Below are positions 8,901 to 19,929 of a stretch of 64,000 nt of DNA, in pieces. Under the pieces are notes generated by a model. It worked only from the letters and a program-made list of their open reading frames with translations. It was not told where the DNA came from and made no database searches. The translations under genes and the position numbers were made by a program. The stretch spans positions 1 to 64,000 of the forward strand of contig JAGWBP010000007.1 of NCBI GenBank assembly GCA_021295835.1. Reading direction: 5' to 3'. Position 1 is the stretch's first letter. The number at the start of each line of letters is the position of its first letter. The stretch comes from Gemmatimonadota bacterium. GTDB taxonomy: Bacteria > Gemmatimonadota > Gemmatimonadetes > Longimicrobiales > Gaopeijiaceae.

Positions 8901-9838
8901 CCTCCCCCCTCCGTCCGGGAATCGCCCGCAGTGAGCTCCACGAAGACCTCCTCGAGGCTCTGACGGTGCCGCGCCAGGTGCGAGAGGTGGATGCCGCACC
9001 CGGCCAGGTAGCGATTGAGGGCGGCTAGGTCGTCGCTCGCCAGCGAGACGATCACGCCCTCCTGTCCGCGCTGCGCGCCTTTCCCGTCCGGGTACCCGGC
9101 GAGGGCTTCGAGCAGCGCCATCTCGTCCTCGGCCCGCACCAGCGCCGAGATGTCACCGCTCGCAATCTCCTCGACCGGCCCCGAAGCCACAATCCGCCCT
9201 TTCCGCACGATCGCAACGTGCGAGCAGATGCGCTCCACCTCCCAGAGCAGGTGGCTCGAAAGGAAGATCGTCGTGCCGCAGCCGGCCAGGTCGCGTATGA
9301 TGGTCCGGATCTCTCGCATCCCCTGCGGGTCCAGTCCATTGGCGGGCTCGTCCAGGATCACGAGCTCCGGGTCGTTCAGCATCGTGGCGGCGAGCGAGAG
9401 CCGCTGCTTCATCCCGAGCGAGTAGCTGCCGAAGCGGTGCCCGGCTCGGTCGGCGAGCCCCACGAGTTCCAGGCACTCATCGACGCGGGCTCGGTCGGCC
9501 CCCTTGATCGCTGTCGCTATGCGCAAATTGTCGCGACCGCTCAGATACGGGTAGAAATTGGGCGTCTCCAGGGTCGCGCCGACTCGGGCCCTGGCCGCCA
9601 CCAGCTCCCTCGGACCGGTTGCGCCCAGGAGGCTGAAGGAGCCCGCCGTCGGGCGCACGACCCCGGCAAGCATCCCGATGGTCGTCGTCTTGCCGCTCCC
9701 ATTCGGCCCCAGGAAGCCGAAGACCTGTCCTCGCTCGACCGATAGCGAGACGCCGTCCACGGCGAGCACCGACCGCGCACCGCGCCTCCCGTAGCGCTTC
9801 GTCAGCTCGAAGGTCTCGATTACACTATCAGATGTCAT
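8897..9838 (-). CDS. ABC transporter ATP-binding protein
   Basis: This 313-residue ATPase carries Walker A GPNGSGKTT, signature SLGMKQRLS and Walker B LVILDEPANG. The ~90-residue extension after the nucleotide-binding domain is typical of CcmA/NatA-type ATPases that pair with ABC-2 permeases. It starts the operon ATPase-permease-amidohydrolase. The ATG lies inside the composite operator at 9833-9871, so the mRNA must be leaderless or very nearly so, and a repressor there would sit on the transcription start. Confidence 0.93.
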   Translation of the reverse strand: MTSDSVIETFELTKRYGRRGARSVLAVDGVSLSVERGQVFGFLGPNGSGKTTTIGMLAGVVRPTAGSFSLLGATGPRELVAARARVGATLETPNFYPYLSGRDNLRIATAIKGADRARVDECLELVGLADRAGHRFGSYSLGMKQRLSLAATMLNDPELVILDEPANGLDPQGMREIRTIIRDLAGCGTTIFLSSHLLWEVERICSHVAIVRKGRIVASGPVEEIASGDISALVRAEDEMALLEALAGYPDGKGAQRGQEGVIVSLASDDLAALNRYLAGCGIHLSHLARHRQSLEEVFVELTAGDSRTEGGG

Positions 9839-9871
9839 CTATAGATTACATTTTGTCAACTACAGTTTACG
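9833..9871. promoter_or_regulatory. 39-bp composite operator (copy 1) at the ABC operon start
   Basis: Two half-matched 18-bp sites lie 21 bp apart: TGTCA-N8-TTACA (9833-9850) and TGTCA-N8-TTACG (9854-9871). Between them is TTACA-N3-TGTCA. The same layout recurs with better half-sites at 36011, 50703 and 61798. It overlaps the start codon of the ABC ATPase gene. The spacing suggests two dimers on one helix face. The regulator is unknown. Confidence 0.55.
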
Positions 9872-10410
9872 TTTTGCTTCTGACGAGCCACCGCGATCCC
9901 CTCTCGCCCACCCGGCCCATCGTACTATGCTTGTTGCGCACAATACTGCATCTCGCCATCGGATGTTGCAAATTCCTCCTCAATCGCGAGGCTGTCCACC
10001 CCTGCGGCTCGCGCCCCGGAGTATGCCACCCCTTGGCTCAATTTCGCATGCGACGGCCTCGAACGCCTCCGGTGCCGCTGGCAGATCATCCACGAAGAGG
10101 AAGTTGGCCTTGAGCCCCTCGGCGTAGAAGATGGCGGGCGGCAGGCGCAGCAGAGTATTGCCAACTCGCATCACACATGGTAGTTGGGTTCCGTTATGGA
10201 GCCGCGACCCTCTCGGTCGCTCGGAGCTTTCTGGGGATCGAAGGGAAGGAGCCCCCGGCAGCGCCTTTGTACCCGCAAGGGGTAGGCGGAACACCGGAAG
10301 CCAGAATCACTGCAGGAGATCGTCTAACTACTTACAGGACTGCACGATCTGCGTTTCCTGGCGCTGTCCCGCGCCTGGTTCCGCCGGATCGAAATAGCCG
10401 GTGTCTTCAC
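9872..10410. other. gene-poor spacer with a restriction-modification relic
   Basis: About 540 bp lies between the ABC operon and the response regulator. The only recognisable content is the HsdM-like relic at 10060-10170. I see no intact gene, tRNA or clear terminator in the rest. Confidence 0.5.
10060..10170 (-). pseudogene. relic of a type I restriction methyltransferase (HsdM)
   Basis: A minus-strand stretch encodes NTLLRLPPAIFYAEGLKANF and then FVDDLPAAPE. This closely follows the conserved HsdM segment, where the methyltransferase fold has [21 protein letters not shown]. No catalytic NPPF motif or other HsdM block is present around it, and the flanks do not continue the family. It is therefore a short fossil of a type I restriction-modification gene. 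The match is from memory of the family, not a search. Confidence 0.6.
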
Positions 10411-11061
10411 TCACTCCTCAGCGCGCAGCATCCCGCTCTTCAGTGCGAAGCGCACGATGTCGCGCCGGTTGCGAAGCCCGAGCTTGGTCTTGGCCCGGCC
10501 GATGTAGCCCTCGACGGTCTTCGGGCTGAGGAACATCTCCTCGGCCGCCTCGGAGGCCGAATACCCCTGCGCGTACAACTCGACCACCCTACGCTCGCGA
10601 GAGGATAGCACTTCGGCCCCTGCGTCGCGCCTCGCCGAGGCTCCTTCGCTCTTCAGGCGCGCCACCAGGGCAGCCGCGCGGCGCGGCAGATAGGAGTGGC
10701 CGCGCATGATCGCCTCGATGGCTCCCATGAGATCGGTGTCGGCCACGGACTTGTTCAGAAAGCCAGCCGCTCCTGCTTCCATTGCCGGCAACAGGAATTT
10801 ATCCTCGTCGTGGATCGTGAGGACCAGAATCTTCGTTTCGAAATCGAGCGCGGTGATGCGCCGGGTCGTTTGGACTCCGTCCATTCCGGGCATCGCCAAG
10901 TCCATGATGACGATATCCGGTTCCAGCCTCTGGGCTTTGTTCACCGCCTCCTCCCCTGACGATGCCTCGCCCACGACATCTACCCGACCTGTGGACTCCA
11001 GCAATGCTCTCAGACCGGCGCGCACGACCTTGTGGTCGTCAACGAGCAGCACCCTCACCAT
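10411..11061 (-). CDS. NarL/FixJ-type response regulator
   Basis: This 216-residue protein has a receiver domain with acidic pair DD8-9, phospho-acceptor Asp54 (VIMDLAMPGMDG) and a conserved Lys in GFLNKSV. A LuxR-type helix-turn-helix follows (LSSRERRVVELYAQGYSASE ... SPKTVEGYIGRAKTKLG). The ATG shares a base with the TAA of the histidine kinase gene (TAATG), so the pair is coupled. Its kinase partner is frameshifted as assembled, so the pathway may be inactive or the assembly may hold an error. Target genes are unknown. Confidence 0.92.
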   Translation of the reverse strand: MVRVLLVDDHKVVRAGLRALLESTGRVDVVGEASSGEEAVNKAQRLEPDIVIMDLAMPGMDGVQTTRRITALDFETKILVLTIHDEDKFLLPAMEAGAAGFLNKSVADTDLMGAIEAIMRGHSYLPRRAAALVARLKSEGASARRDAGAEVLSSRERRVVELYAQGYSASEAAEEMFLSPKTVEGYIGRAKTKLGLRNRRDIVRFALKSGMLRAEE

Positions 11062-12130
11062 TATTCGCCGTCCGGCCTCACCATCGGCACGGTGACCTGA
11101 ATCGTGGTTCCCTTGCCGGGAGAGGTGAGCACGGTGAGGCTGCCACCGACCGATTCCGCTCTCGCGCGCATCGCGGTGAGGCCGATGTTGTCGTCGGGTG
11201 CCGCTCCAGAATTGGCCAACTCGAACCCGCACCCCTCGTCTCGGATCTCCGCGATGATCATCCCGTCGGCCGACCTGAGCGTCACGACGGCCTCGCTCAC
11301 CCTCGCGTGCGTCGCTGCGTTGGTCACGGCCTCTTGCACGATCCGGTACACGGCCAAGACGGTGACAGGATCTAGCTCGTCAGCCACCCAGTCGAGTCTG
11401 ACGCTGGCGTGGATCGTGACTCCATGCACCTTCCGGGCATCACGAAACAGGGCGGCGAGGGCGGAAACAAGCCCCTGCTGGTCGAGTTTCGGAGGCCGCA
11501 GCCCCCGAATCATCCGCTTCACCCCCCGGATCGCGTCAAGGATCTCGTTGGCGATCACAGCCCACGCCCGCTCTCTTTCCTCCCGGTCCGTCTCGTCTAC
11601 CAGGAGCTTCCCTCTGATCTTGAACGCCACGAGGAACTAAGGAACTCGTCGTGCAACTCGCGGGAGATGTGCTTCCGCTCATTCTCGGCAGCCATCACCT
11701 TCATTCGGGACAACCGCTGCACGCGCTTCAAGCCCGTAATGTCGCGGATCGTGCAGATCACGTGCTCCGGCCCCGCTGCCAGCTTGCCGGGGCTCAGACT
11801 GATCTCCACAGGGAAGGCTGTGCCGTCCTTGCGCAAGGCCTGCAAATCGAGTCCCCGCCCCATCGGCCGAGGACTCGGTGCCTCGGCGTAGCGCAGACGG
11901 TGTTGCTCGTGTCGCCCACGGCTGGCGGTGGGGACGAGCATCTCCACTTGGGAGCCCGCCATCTCTTCGCGGGTCCATCCGAACATCGCAAGAGCCTGAG
12001 GGTTGAGATCCCGGATCACGCCCTCGGCGTCCACGACCAACGTCGCGTCGGGCGACGCCTCGAACACGGCCCGGTAGTCCCTGTTGCAGAGCAGCGGCTG
12101 CTCCGTTTCGTCGTTGGCACGAATCGACAT
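11061..12130 (-). pseudogene. PAS-containing NarX-type histidine kinase with a frameshift
   Basis: The first part (12130 to about 11610) encodes a PAS domain (YRAVFEASPDATLVVD...) and the start of the HisKA_3 helix with the phospho-acceptor in ERKHISRELHDEF. The second part, in another frame (about 11625 to 11061), encodes the rest of the dimerisation helices and the ATPase domain (NAATHAR, DEGCGF, GLTAMRARAE). The total span of 1070 nt is one base short of a multiple of three, so a single deletion near 11615-11630 explains the break. The response regulator follows directly. It may be a real mutation or a sequencing error. Confidence 0.8.
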
Positions 12131-12585
12131 CACGCGGTCGCCGAGGGTTCCGGTACCCAGCGACTCTCATCCACGAAAAGCGCTCCGCCGGACGAAGTCA
12201 ACAGGCATCCGATCGGTAGTGATGTCCACCGGCATCCAGAAAGTCAGAGTTCTGGACACTCCGCTGCGCCCAGAGAGGCCCGAGCACACACGTCCCAGAG
12301 CGGTACGGGCACCAGAGCAGTCCCCGCCCCCAGGTCCACGCGTGACGCCCCGCGCAGGGCCGCGAGAAGTCAACCACGTGTTCGAAGCTTCCCTCTCATC
12401 GGGAGGGCCGGCGCATCCTCCTCTGCCGGAGCCACTAGGGTGTCATCCGCACAGGCTTCCAGCAGGAGACCACCAAGCAGCCCGGCAACGAGGAAGAGCA
12501 AGACCCAAGAATGTGCGGCCAGATCGACAGCAGGGCATGGGGTCTCCGGCTGAAGGGGGACGGACCCAGTAAACCTAGCCCGCAT
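12131..12585. other. spacer with a possible truncated lipoprotein reading frame
   Basis: I recognise no intact gene here. On the minus strand, 12370-12585 encodes a hydrophobic stretch (SWVLLFLVAGLLGGLLLEAC) that resembles a lipoprotein signal, followed by only about 28 residues. Its start lies at the boundary of the IS1380 relic, so it may be a gene cut off by the insertion, or chance. The rest shows no clear feature. Confidence 0.25.
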
Positions 12586-13165
12586 TTCTCACACAGGCCA
12601 GTCAGAGGCCTGAGGGGGGGTTTGAGGGTGTGACCGAGAGTGGCCAAGCGTGTCGGAGTGAGGGACAGCAGGCCCCCTGGCGGGTTTTCGAAGCAGCGAA
12701 CAGAGGAGATTGACTGGCTGAAGAGGCCCGGACGGGTTCCAGGACGCAGTGGTGCCCGTGAAGGTGGGTGGGGAAGGTGATCGGGGAAGCGGTCGGTGAG
12801 CCTACCCCGGTAATCGAGCGTGGACCCGTGCGAAGGCTGCGGCGGCGGGGTGCGCGGAGTCCATGGCGACCTTGACCCGGCGGACCGAGACCGTGACGCG
12901 GGCACCGATCCTGAGGAGTCCGAGCCGGAGCGTTCCCGCAGTGCCGCGGGCCAGCCGGGTGCCGTGATGGGCCTGTCTGAGAGCGTCGAAGAGGATCGAC
13001 GCGAAGGAGGAGAAGAGGAGCCGGAGCTGATTGGCGGCGAAACAGGTGGCCGAGGTCCGGTCGGAGAAGAGATCGAGCTGCTGCCCCTTGATCGGGTTCT
13101 CCATGTTGCCCCGTGCGCAGTAGAGGCGCTCGCAGACGATCCGTGGCGAGGGCGCGCTCAGATGG
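12586..13165 (-). mobile_element. IS1380-family relic A (C-terminal part of transposase)
   Basis: The minus strand encodes CERLYCARGNMENPIKGQQ, DLFSDRTSATCFAANQLRLL and RVTVSVRRVKVAMDSAHP, matching the C-terminal part of IS1380 DDE transposases. The edge near 12586-12605 (GCATTTCTCACACAGG read on plus) resembles the usual IS1380 terminus next to the transposase 3' end. The N-terminal half of the transposase is missing, so it is inactive. A different IS1380 relic in the opposite orientation adjoins it. Confidence 0.75.
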
Positions 13166-13239
13166 CACGGGCGACGCGCGATATCCCGGCGAGGGGCTGA
13201 TGGCGGCGCTGGAGGAGCGGGTTACGCACTGCGTGGCCC

Positions 13240-13615
13240 GGGTGCTTGGGCAACGCCGTGCTGAAGCGTCTGGCGCTGCCTCTGGCCATCGACGCCGTGG
13301 TCTGGGATGCGCCGAGCAAAGGGGTGCCCGGCGGCGGCGACCCCCCGCCTAGGTCTGCGAGTCGTCCTACCGGGCCGGGTCCGGTCCCGCAGGGTCGTGC
13401 AGGTCGTCGTCGAGCGCCCGGGCGAATTCATTCCGCGCTGCTTCTGGCTGCTGACCTCGATGTCCTCGGAGGAGATGTCCGGCGACGACCTCCTGGCGCT
13501 GCAACACAGGCGCGGCAAGGCGGAGGGCCACCTGGGCGAGCTGATGAGCGTCGTCTCCCCGGCCCTGTCGTCCACGTCGCGCCGCAAGTTCGCCCATCCT
13601 GGAGGTTCATGAACA
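13240..13615 (+). mobile_element. IS1380-family relic B (middle part of a different transposase)
   Basis: The plus strand encodes NAVLKRLALP, then FWLLTSMSSEEMSGDDLLAL and HRRGKAEGHLGELMSVVSPA, a core block of another IS1380 subfamily in which KAEGHMGEL precedes PALSS. It is broken at both ends and has no terminal repeats that I can see. It lies head to head with relic A, so the pair looks like nested insertions scrambled by deletion or inversion. Confidence 0.7.
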
Positions 13616-13640
13616 AGCCGAGCTAACCGGCTTCCAAGGC

Positions 13641-13672
13641 CGCCCCCGGCCGGGCCAATCCGGCCGGGGGCG
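13641..13672. terminator. strong GC hairpin, probable terminator
   Basis: A perfect 13-bp stem (13641-13653 with 13660-13672) closes a 6-base loop GCCAAT. It has no long T run on either side, so termination is inferred from stem strength and from its position 70 bp beyond the stop of the giant lipoprotein gene and just after the IS relic. Confidence 0.5.
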
Positions 13673-13741
13673 TTCACGCTTCACTTCAGGGAACTCGCGA
13701 ACTACCTAGCCGCCAGATCCCCTTCCGCAACGCTGTACCTA

Positions 13742-16700
13742 CTACCTCTCGGTGTCCAGCACAGTGAATCTGATCGCGTACTCCACCTCATCTCCTCCGA
13801 TGAAGTACCCGTTGTCGTTGGTGTCGTCCTGCTCCATCGCAACTAACGTCACTGTATAATCACCGGGCGCAGCCAACGCATCCGGACTAACATTGACATT
13901 CAGAGAATACGTGGTTTGGTCCAACGAAACAGTGGGTCCGCCGGTGCCGTCGTTAAACAGGCAGGTCCATTCTTCCGGACAACCGAGAACCAAATCTAGG
14001 GAATCGAAGACCACAGCGTTGTCGAGCACTGGCCGGTCTTGGTCATCCGTAGCATCGCGCTTCCACAAAACCACTCTAGTGGCATACGCGCGTCCGGGAA
14101 CGACGTTGGCTGCTTGCGTCTGTACCACAAGCTGATAGTCCGCACTGTCGATCCAGTTCACGGCGATGTCCGGATAGTCAACCTCGTCGTATCCGCCGCC
14201 GCTGGCGTTCACCGTAACGTCAAAGTCGTCTCCATCCACGTCGCCAAAGACGTTGAAGGTAGCTCCAGTATTCCAACCAGCCGCGTCGATATCCAGCGAC
14301 AACGGGTCAGCCTCTCCACCACTCGTCGCGGCGATAACCATACTAACAGCAGCAGTAGGCTCTGTACCCAGCGTCGTGACCACCGGTGTCCGGAAATCAG
14401 CCGCGGCACCCTCGAGTGCCGAAATCTCCGTCGGGCCCACGAACTGCTTGGCATCGTCGTCCACGAACGTCACGGTGATCGTCCCACTGCCCGCGTGACC
14501 GGCTCCGCCCCCACTCGCCGTAATGGTAAAGGTACTATCCTCGTCCTCGCCGTTGTCGTCCTCAGTCTGGAACAGCTCATATATCTTCTCGATGTCGTAG
14601 TTGGCACCGGTGAAGGTCCACGTACTGTCTTCAAAAACAACGTCAACGGTAGTACCGGCGGGAGGATCGGCCCAGAGCGACACGCCCAGCTCCACCGCAT
14701 CGGCGCCCTCCTCGATCTCAACCGTGTCGACCAGCTCGCCGTCCTCGTCGGTGACCTTGACGCGGTCGGTAGTCCGGAAAACGTCGATCGTGTACGTGGC
14801 GGTCACTGTGCTGTCCCCCGCCTCCGCCGTGCTGGTGACAGAGAAGGTGCTCGTACGTCCGGCGGCTCTCAGCTGTACCCAGCCGGTATCGCCCGACACC
14901 TCCGCCCGACTGTCGGCCTCGGCGGCGATTTCGACCGAGTCTCTATCCCAGCCGACAGTCAGCTCGTAGCTGCTGCCGTCGGGATCGCCGGCCTCAAATC
15001 CCGGCACAGTGTCGCCGTGGACCGTCAGGTTCTTCAGCGTCGCGAGGATCGGATCGATGTCGGTGACCTTGAAGATGGTTTCGCGCTGGTACTGCCCCTC
15101 GTCCCGTTGACCGTCGTCGCGCTCCTGATAGAACACATACAGGGTGTCGAGATAGTACTTGGTGTCGACCTCCTCACCCTCCCCGTGTGGGTCGCCCGAG
15201 TACGAGTAGCTGGCGGAGTCCAGCCCGTACCTTCCGGTCTCGGCGGTCCTCAGGATGTATACCCCGTCGTTCACCTCGCCCCACTCGAAGTCCTTATCCG
15301 TGGCAGTGGAGGAGGCGACGTTCGCAGTCGGGCTAACGCCCTCCAGCGTGACGGTCATATCCTCTTCGAGCTCCGCGTCCTCCTCGTACGGGAGCCCTGT
15401 GTAGCTGCGCGGCCAGAACTCGCCAGTCACCTCGTTGTTCGTCCACTGGTACCCGTGCGTGACGCAATCGTCGTGCCCATTGTCGGGGTCGATGTCGCCG
15501 GAAGACTCGCCGCACAGCCACATCTCCGGGTGGCCGCCGCCATCCGCGCCGAAGGTGTTGAACACTCCGCGCGTCAGGCCACTGCCGAAGGCGTCGATCA
15601 CCTCCGGGCCCGCGTAGTGGCTCTTGTCCGTGCCGATGTCCGTCAGATTGATCTCGAACTCGGCGTCGGTCGGGATCCTCGGGAAGCGCACCACCCAGTG
15701 GCTCACCCACTCGGCTGCCTCGTCGGCACCTACGTCCTCAGTATCGGGGTCGCCGTCGTGATCCCACTCGAATGTTACATTGCGGCCGCCTCCGTCCGGG
15801 GATCTGAACGTCCAGCTCACGTCGTCCTCGAGGTGATCGCCGACCGGACGATGGTCTAGGGGCACGTCGCCGCCGACCCGGCTGTCCGTAAGGCCGGGCA
15901 GCCCGTCCACCTCGCGGTAGAAGCCGAAGTAGAGCGACTGCGTGGTCCAGTTGACCGAGATCGCGCCGATCTCGGCGACGTCGGCGTCGGGGAGATCGAG
16001 CCCGGTGTGCGTGTACGACAGCGCCCCGCTGCTCTCCCACTCCTCCCCGGTTGTGTCGGGCTGGCCCTCGGCGTCTAGGATTACCGTGTACTCTCTCGGA
16101 ATCTCAGCGACGGGGATGTCATCTTCGCCTGTCGTGGCGTAGCCGTCGGCGCCGGCCACCAGCAGGCTCTTGAGCGGCTCGTTGCCGCTCGTCACGCTTA
16201 CCGTCCATCCTTCCAGAGGCTCCCCACCGACCTCCCTGTTGGCGCTCTTCACGCTCCACCGGAACTGCGAAGCGGTGTTGACAAGCTTGACCGCTGACGT
16301 CGCGTCGGCGGTCCGCTCGGTGAACTCGAACTCCGCCACGAACCGGCCGGAGGGGTCGAGAATCACCAGATCGTCTTGGTAGGTGGAACCGTCGGGGTCG
16401 ACCTCGACGACGACCACGCCATCGGTCGGCGTTTCCGGCCCGCCGTCGCCGTAGTCGTCCGCCCGGGCGAAGGTCACCGCCGCCATGCCGTTCGCCGCAG
16501 TGGTGCCGCTACCGAGCACATCGTTGCCTTCCTCGGCCGCCGCAAGGTTCGGATAGACATCGAAGCGCACTCCCTCCACGCCGGTGGTCGTCGTCGTGTC
16601 CTCGTTGGCCATGACCGCCCCGATGTTGATCGTCTGCTTGGTGATCTCGTACGGAAGGTCCACCGTCTCCTCGGAGGTGCTAGTCAGCTCGACGCTCACG

Positions 16701-19700
16701 CCGTCGGAGTCGCCCGCGAAGCCGTAGCCGGCGTTGTACAGGTTGCGGTCGCTGTTCGTGTCGTGCCTCAGGGTGTACGTCCCGGCCTTGAGGCCAATGA
16801 ACTCGTAGGCTCCCGTCGAGTCCGCGCCCGCGCGCGACACATTGCCGTACTCGTCCTCCAGGATCAGCTTGGCCACGGTCGCGGCCGCGCCGTCGAAGAC
16901 GGGCTCGCCGTCGTCCCGGTCGCCGTTCTTGTCGATCTCGTCCAGGAAGAGCGTGCCGCTGATGGAGGCATCGCGGACATGCTCGCCGCTGAAGTCGACG
17001 ATCTCTGTCTCGTCGAAATCCCGGCCGTCGACGTCCACCTCGATCACCTCGAAGACGTACCTGTCCGCATCGGGATTGGTGATCGAAACCGTGTAGTCGC
17101 CCTTGCGCAGACCGTCGAACACGTACGTGCCGTCGGCGTCGGTCACTATCGTCGTGTCGGCGTCACCTCCCGAGAGCACTACCGCAACGCCCTCGAGGGG
17201 GTGGCCCTCGACGTGCACCTGGCCGCTGATGCTGCGCAGCACCGAGCCGGCGAAGGAGACGTCGTCCCGCTCCTGACCTACCGCGACTTTGGTTTCGCGC
17301 TCGGTGGTCTGGAAGTCGTACACCTCCTCGTCGGGGTTGGCGATCGAAACCGTGTAGTCGCCCTTGCGCAGGCCGTCGAACACGTACGTGCCGTCGGCGT
17401 CGGTCACCGTCGTGTTGTCGTCCGGCGCATGCTCGCCCTCGATAATGACCTCGATGTCCAAGATGGGATCGCCGTCCGCCGTCACTGTGCCGCCGATCGT
17501 CGCGGTCCTGATGATCGTGCCGACGAAGTTGGCCGTCGCCGTATCGTCGGTGGCGACGTATCCGCTCCATGCCACAAACTCCTGGCCAGCCAAGCGGATC
17601 TTCGGGAAGTCATACTCGTCGTCGTACCCCGTGATCAGGACGGCGTACGTGTCGTCGAGAAGGCCGTCGAATGTGAACTCGCCGTTGGCGTCCGTGAGCT
17701 GGGTGCCGCCCATGACCGGGACGATCTTGGTCGGGGTGGCCACCCTAAAGAGATTCGCGTTCGCGCCGGCGATCACCTCGCCCTCGGCCGTGACCGCGCC
17801 CGTGATGGCCACGGTGCGGAGCGACCGGCCCGCGAAGTTCTCGATCCTGCCCTCGTCGGGTATCAGCGTGACGTCCACGCTCTCCGGCGTGTACTCGGAC
17901 TCCTCGGCGTCGAAGCCGCCGAGCTCGAGCGTGTAGTCCCCAGCCGGGAGGCCCGGGAAGTTGTACTGGCCGTCGGCGTTCGTCTCTATCTCGGCTTCCT
18001 GCTCACCGCTCAGGGTGACGGTGATGTCCTCAGCGGGACCGCCGTCCATCGTGACGCGGCCGCTGATGCTGGCGGTGCGGATCAGAATGCCGTGTTCGAA
18101 GTCGACCTCGACCGTCTCGCGCAGAGCGACCGCTATCGACCGCTCGGCCGGGTCGAACTCGAACCCCCTCTCGTCGTATCCAGAGATGGCAACCGTGTAG
18201 TCGCCAGCGTGGAGACGATCGAGCGAGTACGCACCCGCGGCGTCGGTGAGCGCGGTGACCACCTCGTCGGCCCTGCCGCCCGATATCGTCACGGTGACGT
18301 CGGCGAGCGGCTCGCCTTCGGCGGCTACAGTACCGAAGATCTCGACCGTGCGGAGCTTGACGCCGTCCAAGTCGACCGTGGCGGTCTCTTTGAGCGCGAC
18401 CGTCACGCTGCTGGAGGCCTCCTCGAAGCCGTACTCGTCGGTGTCGAAGCCCGAAACGGTGACCGTGTAGTCGCCCGCGTGCAGGTGACCGATCTCGTAG
18501 GTGCCTGCGGCGTCGGTCGTCGCGGTGACCTCCTCGTCGGCTCTGCCGCCCGATATCGTCACGGTGACGTCGGAGAGAGGCTCGCCCTCGATGCTGACCT
18601 GGCCTGAGATAGCGGCCGTGCGCAGCCTGATGCCGTCCAAGTCGACCGTGGCGGTCTCCTTGAGCGCGACCGTCACGTCGCTGGAGGTCTCCTCGAAGCC
18701 GTACTCGTCGGTGTCGAAACCGGAGATGGTGACCGTGTAGTCACCCGCGTGGAGGTGACCGATCGCGTAGTTGCCCGCGGCGTCGGTCGTCGCGGCGTGC
18801 TCATCGCCCCTGCCGTTCACGGTGATCGTGACACCGGAGAGAGGCTCGCCCTCGATGCTGACCTGGCCTGAGATAGCGGCCGTGCGCAGCTTGATGCCGT
18901 CGAAGTCGACCGTGGCGGTCTCCCTGAGCGCGACCGTCACGTTGCTGGAGGTCTCCTCGAAGCCGTACTCGCGTCCACTGGCCGGCCGCGTTGGTGACCA
19001 CCGACAGCTCCGCGCCCTGGCCGGTCAGGCTGACCGTGACGCCTTCCAGGCCGGTGCCCTCGATCGTTACCGCGCCGCTGACCGCCGCGGTGCGAAGCGA
19101 GATCCCGTCAAAGGGCACGTCCGCAGTCTCGCCGTAGGCGACCGCAATGGTCTGCGAGGTCACGTCGAAGCCGTACTCGTCGGTGTCGTAGCCCGAAATC
19201 GCGAGCGAGTACTCGCCCTTGCGAAGGTCCGCGAAGCTGAACTGACCGCCGCTGTTGGTGCCGACCTCGAGGTTCCGGTCCACGCCCTGCAGGCTGACCG
19301 TGACTCCAGCCAGCCCGTCACCTGGCCCATGATGGCCGAGACGCGCATATAGGTCGCCTGGAAGTCGAGCTCTTCGGTCGCGCCGACCGTGAGCTCAGCG
19401 ACCGAGGTGGTGGCCGAGAAGCCGATGTCCTCGTCGTCGAAGCCCGATATCTCGACGGTGTAGACGCCCGCTCGGAGGCCGGTGAAGCTGTAGGCCCCGG
19501 TGGCAGCCGTCGTCGTCTCGGCTTCGGACACCCCCGTGAGCTTCACGACCACTCCTTCGAGCCCGGTCCCCTCCACCGTCACCGCACCCGTGACGGCCGA
19601 GGTGCGGATCCAGGAGCCGTTGAAGTTGACCGTAACCTTCTGGCCGTCGGTCTCGATCGTCGCGGATGCGTCGGTCTTATCGAAGCTCCCGTCCTCCGCG

Positions 19701-19929
19701 AAGCCGCTGATCGTAAGGGTGTAGGTCCCGGCCTCGACGTCGTCGAAGCCGAAGGAACGGCGGTGGCACCGGTGTTGAGCTTCACCGTGACTCCGGCCTG
19801 CTGCTCACCCTCGATCGCCACCTGGCCGGTGATCGACCCCATGGGCGTGGGGGGAGTCGTTTCTCCGCAGGCGTTGATCACAGGGACCGCAAGCAAAGCG
19901 GCAGCCGCCAGCAGCTTGAGTCTGTTCAT
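13742..19929 (-). pseudogene. giant multidomain surface lipoprotein, broken by three frame changes
   Basis: The start is MNRLKLLAAAALLAVPVINAC, a lipoprotein signal. Tandem ~80-residue carboxypeptidase-regulatory/CnaB-like repeats (SISGxVxxEGxPLxGVTVTxSG ... AGDYTVTISG) follow, then an SdrD-B-like domain, more beta-sandwich modules and a cadherin-like C-terminal region. The frame changes near 19760, 19315 and 18975, each time where part of a repeat is missing. The last frame is open for about 1740 codons (to 13742). A well-placed AAGGAG lies before an in-frame ATG at 20097, so translation may start 56 codons earlier. It is probably a surface or adhesion protein. The breaks may be real decay, phase-variable deletions, or collapsed repeats in the assembly. 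Confidence 0.75.

Noticed and set aside
14039..15859. Long plus-strand frame inside the giant lipoprotein gene
   Set aside because: The minus-strand frame encodes regular repeat domains and the plus frame lacks any family pattern, so it is a shadow.
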